Shown in pieces: positions 56,779-64,000 of a stretch of DNA of 64,000 bases; the first letter of the stretch is position 1, and every line of letters begins with the position of its first letter. Under the pieces are notes generated by a model. That model saw nothing but the letters and a program-made list of their open reading frames with translations. It searched no databases and had not been told where the DNA came from. Made by a program: the position numbers and the translations under genes. The stretch lies in contig JAJEKV010000059.1 of assembly GCA_021234155.1 (NCBI GenBank), positions 4,402,571 to 4,466,570 on the forward strand, in the 5' to 3' direction. The DNA is from Isoetes taiwanensis. Taxonomy: Eukaryota; Streptophyta; Lycopodiopsida; Isoetales; Isoetaceae.

Positions 56779-59700
56779 TCATTTCTGATTTCTCGCCCTC
56801 TTTCTTTTATCAACTGCAATCCCTTTCTTTTGAACCATACGCCTTTTCTTGCCATTGGGCTTCCTTCTCCTCGCAACAACCTTCTTCCTAACAGCCATTA
56901 AAATGTTCCTTTTTTGGATGGTCTTCTTCCTCATTTGCTCGATGCCACTTGCCAATGTTTCGTAGTGCGTTTTTTGTGGCGGCCAGAATCAATGATGTGT
57001 TCATGTGCTTCCAAAGGTAAATGATACAAATTGCAATCATTTGCATCAGCAATCAATTCAATCTTTGCACATACAACAAGATGTGAATAGCAATTGACAT
57101 CTGGCATATGGTCTAGAAGCTCATACTTACCTTCGCCGATGCACTTGTAGTACTTACCTGTCAAAATGACTTCCTGCCTACTGAACTTAGAGCCCCAAAA
57201 ATCTTTGAACGCTTTTGCACAACGTGCTTTGGTTTAGAACATTTGGCGATCCAAAAGTCAGCATTTTCTTCATTGTTGGCTTCGCATTGATTGCAAAATT
57301 GTCACCAACTTCTACAAGCTCCGCCTTCCATTTGGTTATCCCCTTTCAGTATTGCACATGGTTGATAGATGTTTGCTTGTAACGATGTATCCGGGCTTCA
57401 ACTCACGAATATGTGTAGCGCCCCAATCTTTTTGCATGCTTACATCTATTCCACAGCCCCTTCCAACAACTAACACAAAAGCAAGACAAGAATTTGTGAG
57501 CAACCATTGTGGGCCTGTTTTGGCAGAATGGTCTTATAGTATGTATTTTCTTCGTCCCCTTCAGCGTTTCACAGTCAAATCTCATTGTTCTACACACTTC
57601 TCCCACCTTCACAAGCCAAAAATACCTACATATAAACATCAGCACATTAGCAAAAACCCAAAGCTGGTACCTGCATGTAAAGTTCACAAGAAAAAATTCA
57701 TACCTTAAGATAATATTGTCTTTTTCTGCGCCTTCACTTTGAAGTACCAATTTAAGAATTGCACCGCATCCTCAGCATTCCTTAAAGGCGTACTTTCTCT
57801 CTTCAACATCTCGCTGGTCAGTATTCTCTTTATGACAGCCCCGGCGCCGTCATGTTCCCCCTTGCCATGGCACGATGCAAAAAAATTCCATTCTATCTTC
57901 ATTCCAGTGGATTGGAAGGACCTGCCCAAGTAATAGAAACACCTGGAAGATTTGAATGCTTTAGCCAACAACCGCCCTGACCAGAATACATGCTTGTAGA
58001 TGTTTACACCTTTACTTCTCAAGAATTCAGCATGCTTCTGAAGGCAATGCTGCACAAATGAGGTGTCGTGTTCTCGGTCATCGAAAAATATAGAAGTGTG
58101 TTTCTTTAACCAACTTACGAGCATTGACACAAATATTCGAGTCTCGCCTTTATTTGCATGCCCGTAAGTGATGTGAACAAGTATGGAACATTGATCATTG
58201 TGCCAATGCATGGACTTGAACCTCCCTGCTGAATTTTAAATGTGTAATTTTCTCGCGAAGTCTATGTGTAAAACAATGGTACCTTCAGAAATGTTTGCAA
58301 ACACAATTTGAACTGCTTACGCTTGCCACCTTGCAGTGTAATTGTGAGGAATGAATTGCTTGATCACCTTATCCGCATGTACCATGAACTCGTGCAATGA
58401 TGTGGCTTTATAAACCAGCCTCATAACGTCCTTGGTTTTGACAATTGCTTTACCACCAGCATCCTTGATGAAGGTTTCTTTGACCTGAAAGAAATAGAGA
58501 ATCAATCAAAGAATAGGAGGAGCATTTTTCACATCTGTCACATCTAGTGAAGATCAACTATAGTGAAGATCAACTAGCTTGTAAGCAAAGAATAGGAGTG
58601 GCATTTTTCACATCTATTACTGGCAGCCACAACACGACAATAACATTGTTCTCTATTAACATTGCTTTCTAATGACATTGCTGTCTTGGGTCTGCCCATT
58701 CACATAAACAATCATAAGATAGATAAGTATAGAGTTTTTAACCTCCTAATACAATCCAGCAGCCATGCAAGCTGGACAAATTCTCCCTAACATGTAAACT
58801 TGTAAACAACAAAGCCATGCTAGCTGGACAAAATCTGCCCTAACATGTAAACTTGTAAAAACAAAGCCATGCTAGCTGTACCAAATCTGCCCCTAAACAA
58901 TACACGAGAAGACTGAAAACAGAATTATAATTGCTCACCTTCTCGAAGTTCTTCCATTCAACTGTCACCGCTTTGCTCTTTTCTTTGGGGCATTTATTAA
59001 AAGATTTTAGCCCACAGCGGTTGCATTCCATTGCCAAACATGTTGGCTTGTACCAATCGGCGTCTTCATTCTTCGGGCAAACCATAGTTTTCCACATATC
59101 ACTTACACTGCTGAATGTCTTATTGCTGCTTTCACAAATTGGACCTGGTCCACAAACAACACATTTGCATCTACAACTTGCACCATGAATGTTAGAATCT
59201 CGTCTTATTTTATTCACTGCCTGCCTAACGAATTCCATTTTCATGTGATATATACAACAACATGTTTCCCTCTCTTTAAGTCTTCTCACAAATTTAGGTT
59301 TCAAACTTTCGAAAAGCCTCAGCCCTATCTTCATACTTGGATGTTCACGCTTGAATCTCCTAAAGAACATGACCTGCAATACAATAAGCAATTACTATTA
59401 AACAAGCAGTAGCATACCTGAGTCTCTTCCAGATAGTGGATTGGCTGCATATTATAAGGCTTTGACAGTTTAGCACCATTATTTTGTCGTCTCAATTTAA
59501 TGACTTGCCTTTTGTTTGGAGACACTCTTGTTTCAGACACCCAAAAATTGTATACCTTTTCACGGTCTTCATCACTTAACCTGTCAGATCTGGCCTTATT
59601 CTTGAACATGGACCATGGTCCTCCAAAGTCAGCAATCTTCTTCTTATCTAGAGCGGCATAGACAGCCTTTCTCCTCAAATTCAAAACTTTTGCAACTGCT

Positions 59701-60384
59701 GCCCTATTGCTCTGCTCATTTACAGCCATCATCAAGGTAGATGCTCTTGCATGGTTAATGTCTTGTGTCCTGCCTCGTTTCTTGTTATCAAAAGTATTCT
59801 TCACATTCTCAACTACATGTTTGTACACGTTTAAATTCTTATTGCCAATAAAACCAAATTCTGGAAGCTGTTCACCAGCTCTGGATATGACCTCCTCCCT
59901 ATCATTTGAATCATAATTTTGGCATATCTTATTTACAAAATCCACAATCAGCTTAGCATCTTTTTGTTTTTTTCTAGTAGAAGGTTTTTCCTTGTCTTTG
60001 CCATCGTCTTCTCCTACCATCATAATTTCTGATTGCCTCTTCCTCTTCTTGGCTCTCTGTATTCTCCTTCTAGCAGCCAAGATTCTCCGACACGCAGTAT
60101 TAGGGGATACACAATTGCAAAGCTTACCACATTTTTCCAAACATGGTGAATTCTTGTTAAGAGGAACTGGAGAAGACAATACCTCAGGCAAATTTGGTTC
60201 CATGGTGTCTGCCATCTCATTTTCATTTTCATTCCTGTCTTCATTTTCATTGGTATCTTCCTTTCACTTCAAATCTTGCAAGAGATTCAGCAATGTTAAT
60301 TCCCAAGGATCTAGCAATGTCCTCTGGATCTTCATTTCCAAATCGTGCTGCAAATTCAGCAGCATATTGAGCAAGCAAATCCAT
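56779..60384 (-). pseudogene. Transposase-like gene of the 8.1-kb element
   Basis: Exons set from splice borders are about 59418-60384 (MDLLAQYAAEFAARFG; Cys-rich CGKLCNCVSPNTACRRILA; basic RRIQRAKKRKR; then DREKVYNFWVSETRVSPNKR), 58939-59373 (CRCKCVVCGPG, MECNRCG), 58330-58484, 57704-58225, and two C-terminal exons to 56779. The 57704-58225 exon has MHWHNDQCSILVHITYG, FDDREHDTSFVQHCL, FKSSRCFYYLGR and FASCHGKGEHDGAGAVIKR. The C-terminus has LKGTKKIHTIRP, LSCFCVSC and a basic tail. This layout matches DDE-type transposases known from seed-free plants and invertebrates. The block expected as WSDGCA reads WSGRLLA, so the second acidic residue is missing. Frame breaks lie near 60265, at 57706 and near 56985. 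Confidence 0.68.
58505..58900. repeat. Intron repeats in the transposase-like gene
   Basis: CAAAGAATAGGAG.AGCATTTTTCACATCT occurs at about 58505 and 58588. A unit of about 56 bp (GCCATGCTAGCTGGACAAAATCTGCCCTAACATGTAAACTTGTAA) is repeated nearly three times at 58762-58900. Confidence 0.85.
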
Positions 60385-60676
60385 GACATACCAAACAATT
60401 GCATGAAGCAGAGAGCGAGAAAACACAAAAATCCGAACCACAATTCCATTTTCAAAATTCTATTCCCCGGGTGCCGCAATCCAAAAACTAGCGGAGCCGG
60501 GAGAAACAGATCCTCCTACTTCTGGGATTGATGACATGGCACAACGAACTTCTAATTTCGAGGCCGTCGAAGACCTAACCGTCAAACCAAACCGTCATTT
60601 AGTGTTCTTGACGGGCCCAAAAAAATTTGGAAAATGGATAAAGCACCCCTAAAGCACTATGTGTCGCTGACAAGGG

Positions 60677-60705
60677 AAATGTCCCCCACCTATGCGCTTT
60701 CACCC
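60677..60705 (-). repeat. Right terminal inverted repeat of the 8.1-kb element
   Basis: The inverse of GGGTGAAAGCGCATAGGTGG ends with ACCC at 60705; AATA follows. Confidence 0.8.
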
Positions 60706-62400
60706 AATATAGACTTCCAGATGTACTTACCTGCCAAGGCATAGCTTTGCAAGGCAATATTCTTACATCCCAAACCACCTTGAATTTTACTTCTGGTAAT
60801 TGAGGACCAATTAACCATATGATGCTTTCCCCATATGAAATTTCTCACTATTCTCTCTCAACTGCAGTGTAAATGCATTTGGGAGCTAGGAGTCTGTAAA
60901 GAGAAATAAATGTGGGAGGCTGCAATGACAGAGTTTGCAATTAGAGTTCTTCCTGCCAAAGAGAGACAGTTGCCATAATTCCCAAGTTTCTTTCTAATCT
61001 TCTCTACAATGGGATTCCAAAGACATTTGAGACTAGGATTGAGAGATAGATTAGTTGTCTCAGTGTCAGTCATACATTTTATGCCAGCAATGCTATCTGT
61101 GTTGAAGTCCCCAATGATGGTACATTTATTTCTATTCAGGTGAATACCAGAGGCAGAACCAAAGTTATGAATAGTCTGCAAGAAAATGTGAATAATATTC
61201 AAGTCATTCTTGAGGAAACTGAAAGAGTCATCAGCATATTGAAGGATTGAGAGATTCGTGATGTTGTCAGGAAGGTTTAGACCAACAATTGTCCCAGTTG
61301 ATTGGAGATGAGTGATAACTCTAGTTAACATTTCAGCAACAGCTAGAAATAAATATGGTGCTAAGGGGCACCCTTGTCTAACTCCTCTAGCAAGGGGGAA
61401 GAATTGTCCTGGGGATCCATTAACAAGCACAGTAGATTGAGATCTGGAGTTAAGCCCCAGGATCAACTGGATAATCTTGTGGCTGAAGCCAAGTTTCTCT
61501 AGAGAGAATTTTAGAAAGTCCCAGCCTTTGAAAAATCAAGCTTTAAGAGAATGCAGTCTTGATTAGTCAACTTGTTCCAATGCAAACCCTCCATGGCAAA
61601 GAATGTAGTTATCTAGGATGAATCTATTTGGGAGAAATGCGATTGATTGGAGCTAATGACTTCACGAAGGTGAGTTTTGACCCTCGCTTTTGCAATTATC
61701 TTAGCACAAACTTAATAAGTAGAATTTGTTAGGAGATTGGCCTCCAATCAGAGAAAGTTTGAGGATTGTCAACCTTTGGAATTAAAGTGATAAGTCCAAA
61801 GAGAAAAGCAAGGTGGTGTAGGTGGTTTGAATTCCAAAGAGCCTTTAATCATAAGCGTGAAATCTTCTTTAATTATGTCCTGAATTTAAGATAAAATTCG
61901 GGGTGGAAGGCCATCCGGGCCAGGACTTTTCCCTTTGGCAAGGCTTTTAAGAGTAGCAAAGATTTCTCAAAGGAGTGGGGATAACTTCCACAGTGTTAGA
62001 CATCACAATCTCACTGTGAAGGCCATTATTAATAATCATATCTGAAAATGACTTGGCTTCCTCAACTTGAGTGGGGGTATCAATTGGTTGGGAGAAGATT
62101 GCAGCATACTTGGAGCAAAAGTAGTTAGAAATCTCTTTCTGGTCATCAAGAGTAACCTCATTATCATCCTTAATGGTAGAAAGTTGGCTTTTTAGAAGCC
62201 TTGATTTGGCCACCCTGTAAAAAAATTTGGAGTTCCCATGATCCATTTTGGAAAAATATTTAAGCTTACATCTGATTGAGGAGCTTTTGGCTTCATATTC
62301 TTCAATGGTTTTGATGGCCATTTCTAGATTACCTTCTTGCCAATGGAGCTCAATATTAAGGGGATCATCCTGAAGTTTCATTCTAACCTCTTTCATATCT
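60706..62400 (-). pseudogene. LINE ORF2 reverse transcriptase
   Basis: The minus strand reads KYFSKMDHGNSKFFYRVAKS (62200-62280), AKGKSPGPDGLPPRIL (about 61900), SNQSHFSQ (about 61650), then ARGVRQGCPLAPYLFLAVAE, LSILQYADDSFSFLK (active-site YADD), NRNKCTIIGDF and LSLAGRTLIANSV. Distal sequence is NFIWGKHHMVNW and AGKYIWKSI at the insertion point. Frame changes occur near 62395, 61950-61480 and 60850. Catalytic residues are present, but the frame is not continuous. Confidence 0.88.
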
Positions 62401-63343
62401 TGAAGGTAAGCTCTTTTCTCGCAAGTTTATTGTCATGAAGGTGTTTGGACCAGTTCTTGATCCAGGATTTGGATTCTTTGATATTAGAATAGAATGACCT
62501 CATTGAGCTTGTAGATCTAACTCTGGGAAGGGAATTATAAAAAGCTTTGAAATCTTCACAGAATGCAGCAGAGTCCAGGAGGGAGCAATTTAGCTTGAAA
62601 GGTGTGTTACCATGCCTCTTTATGGAGAGTACATGCTTGGTGATTAGAAATTGAGGCTGGTGATCAGAGATTGAGGTACACTCATCACTGTGGACAAGGC
62701 AGTTATCCCAAAAGTCGTGCTGACTGTTATTAATGTAGAATCTGTCGAGTGCACAGTACACCCTATTATTCCCTTCTTGTTTGTTTGACCAAGTATATGC
62801 TGATGTTGAGGATGGAATATGCTGAAGGAAGTGCATATCAAGCAGTAAATCCCATTGAGATCTTTCATCAGTACACATGTTTAAATCCCTACCAATTTTC
62901 ATATCCCAGGTTGGGGTGTTGTTGAAGTCACCTGCCATAATCCATGTATCACAGTTTTGAGTTGAGAGCCAGTTATTTATAGAAGTCCATGTTGTAGTTC
63001 TGAGTCTAGAATCAGTTGAAGCATAAATAGTGATGATCCCAAAAGAAATGTCCTTATTAGTGAGAACTACCGACCGCTGTGTCTTGCATGGGCTGTTATA
63101 AATCAAGTTTTGATTTAAGTGCTTCCAAATAATGCATGATCCACCGGATGTGCCTGTGGCTTCAATCCATATAGAGGAAAACCCAGGGCCAATCCAATCA
63201 GCAAGGTTGGAGCACTCAAAGTTAGGCAGTCTCAATTCTTGCAGAAGGATAATGTCACTGTCATAGTTTCTAATCTGAGATATAACTCTCCTCCTTTTTA
63301 AAGGGCCTTTTATTCCCCTGAGATTCCAGCTGAGAATCTTCAT
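62393..63343 (-). CDS. LINE ORF2 N-terminus: AP-like endonuclease
   Basis: 316 codons begin MKILSWNLRGIKG. Endonuclease motifs are complete: N7 in SWNLRG, E36 in LLQELR, GDFNN at 138-142, RVYCALDRFY at 194-203 and SDHQP at 226-230. This domain nicks target DNA for target-primed reverse transcription. It starts in an ATGA overlap with the ORF1 stop. At its 3' end the frame stops at 62393, while homology continues one frame over (AYLQDMKEVRMKLQ), so one indel separates it from the reverse transcriptase. Confidence 0.88.
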   Translation of the reverse strand: MKILSWNLRGIKGPLKRRRVISQIRNYDSDIILLQELRLPNFECSNLADWIGPGFSSIWIEATGTSGGSCIIWKHLNQNLIYNSPCKTQRSVVLTNKDISFGIITIYASTDSRLRTTTWTSINNWLSTQNCDTWIMAGDFNNTPTWDMKIGRDLNMCTDERSQWDLLLDMHFLQHIPSSTSAYTWSNKQEGNNRVYCALDRFYINNSQHDFWDNCLVHSDECTSISDHQPQFLITKHVLSIKRHGNTPFKLNCSLLDSAAFCEDFKAFYNSLPRVRSTSSMRSFYSNIKESKSWIKNWSKHLHDNKLARKELTFKI

Positions 63344-64000
63344 GAGGAGTGAAGGAGTAATGCAAAAAGGAGAAGGCTAATGGGATCTGCTAGCCCTTTT
63401 GGTTTTTGTCGAAAGTATTGGTCGCAGCGTGTTTGGATTTGGCCAAGAATGCTTTTTCCTTTATTCTTCCTATTTCTTTTGGAAGATTGATTTGTTGGCT
63501 GGTCAATAGTATGACTGTTTTGATGATCAAGCAGATAGATGTCTCCCTCCCATAGATTATCATTGTTTGGAAAATGAGTGTCAGGGGCATTTTCTTTGTC
63601 AGAGTGAGGTTCAGCAGAATTATCATCTGTAGCTATAGTGTCAGAGTGAGAGCACTGCCAGAATTTAGATTTGCAGCATTCATGAACTACTTTCTCAGAT
63701 AAAGATGAATCAGTGAAGTTTATGAAGGAACTTACATTATTATCTACATTATTATCCACATTAGAGCAGTTAAGTAACAAATTATCTGCAACTTTTAAAA
63801 TGGAAAGATCTTGCCTGGTATTAGCTTGTGACTCTGAAGATCTCATTTGTTGCAGGGAGGAGTTTGCATTGTTCCCATTTGTTGACTCTGCAAGGTGCTT
63901 ATCACATGCTGTTACTGTTGCTATTGTGTGCTCAAGTTCTATATGCAGCAAATTATGCTCCCAACTGTTCGAGATATTTCTAATCTGTTCATCCCTATCC
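63340..64000 (-). CDS. LINE ORF1 C-terminal part, runs off the window
   Basis: The frame is open from the window edge (RDEQIRNISNSWEHN) to a stop at 63340. It is rich in Asn, Ser and Asp, with a basic end (SSKRNRKNKGKSILG). No CCHC knuckle or RRM is visible in this part. By position it is the nucleic-acid-binding ORF1 of a plant L1 element. The stop TGA overlaps the ORF2 ATG (ATGA, 63340-63343), an arrangement suited to termination-reinitiation. Confidence 0.72.
   Translation of the reverse strand, partial: DRDEQIRNISNSWEHNLLHIELEHTIATVTACDKHLAESTNGNNANSSLQQMRSSESQANTRQDLSILKVADNLLLNCSNVDNNVDNNVSSFINFTDSSLSEKVVHECCKSKFWQCSHSDTIATDDNSAEPHSDKENAPDTHFPNNDNLWEGDIYLLDHQNSHTIDQPTNQSSKRNRKNKGKSILGQIQTRCDQYFRQKPKGLADPISLLLFALLLHSS

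Larger units (their letters stand above)
52613..60705. mobile_element. 8,093-bp inverted-repeat DNA transposon inside the LINE
   Basis: The left end GGGTCAAAGCGTGCAGGTGG and the inverse of the right end GGGTGAAAGCGCATAGGTGG correspond over about 25 bp, and further matches follow (GCACCCCCTAAGCAC and GTGCTTTAGGGGTGC nearby). AATA is duplicated at the target. It carries a transposase-like gene on the minus strand (56779-60384) and a RING/coiled-coil gene on the plus strand (52790-55168), which converge. A 4-bp duplication and the HGKG..DGAGA..KR transposase signature point toward the Sola group, but I cannot confirm the superfamily from sequence alone. Confidence 0.85.
50644..64000 (-). mobile_element. 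L1-type LINE, split by an 8.1-kb transposon and running off the window
   Basis: On the minus strand the order is ORF1 (63340 to beyond 64000), endonuclease (62393-63343), reverse transcriptase (60706-62400), then after the inserted element, the zf-RVT/RNase H region (51300-52612), a 3' untranslated region and a poly(A) tail seen as 30 T at 50644-50673. Array unit 4 abuts the tail. The 5' end and target duplication lie outside the window. Several frame breaks in reverse transcriptase make it inactive. Confidence 0.93.

Overview
The window is nuclear DNA of a land plant: low GC, spliced genes with GT/AG introns, a receptor kinase, PLS-type pentatricopeptide (PPR) fragments and nested plant transposons. 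The style of the PPR fragments (SWNAM, AYAxHG, MPxRNIVSW) and their abundance suggest a fern or another seed-free vascular plant. That is inference and no species is named. Almost everything here is mobile or duplicated DNA. The only host-type genes are a 5'-truncated lectin-receptor kinase, a PPR pseudogene, the tail of a tyrosine-recombinase-like gene, and fragments of a BASS transporter gene carried in a tandem array.

Layout. 0.7-3.0 kb: decayed Copia retrotransposon (minus strand). 3.3-3.8 kb: PPR pseudogene. 5.9-6.4 kb: last exons of a gene resembling Crypton/DUF3504 tyrosine recombinases. 6.9-7.4 kb: stray copy of a module of the later array. 7.8-8.5 kb: short Mutator-like element with about 135-bp inverted repeats and a transposase tail. 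11.0-12.65 kb: SD2-5-like receptor kinase with one frame break and no lectin domain. 12.66-13.2 kb: GC-rich island full of short palindromes. 13.2-50.6 kb: tandem array of a unit of about 6.7 kb (units 0 to 4), each complete unit carrying a piece of a BASS-family transporter gene. Unit 0 and unit 1 are separated by a complete 10,349-bp CACTA transposon (16213-26561). Unit 4 is cut by a LINE (50644 to beyond 64000), and that LINE is split by an 8,093-bp terminal-inverted-repeat transposon (52613-60705).

Nesting gives a relative chronology. Array duplication came first. A 0.38-kb element with an 8-bp target duplication then sat at the unit boundary and was co-amplified. CACTA used the same boundary site in the one unit lacking that element. 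A MITE and a PPR gene piece are inside CACTA, and the 8.1-kb element is inside the LINE. At three sites the pre-insertion state can be read directly: the empty CACTA site is present in sister units, and removing the CACTA-borne MITE or the 8.1-kb element reopens an uninterrupted reading frame.

Both large DNA transposons have the same plan: a multi-exon transposase gene on the minus strand and a second, lysine/serine-rich or RING-bearing gene on the plus strand. The 8.1-kb element is the least familiar item. It has GGGT/ACCC ends, a 4-bp target duplication, a transposase with a FASCHGKGEHDGAGAVIKR signature and Cys-rich tail, and a RING-finger second gene.

One caution runs through the window. 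Differences between array units cluster at CAG/CTG trinucleotides, replaced by CGG, CCG, ACG or short indels. This looks like long-read base-calling error at CHG-methylated sites rather than mutation, so single-base frame breaks in repeats should not be trusted without the raw reads.
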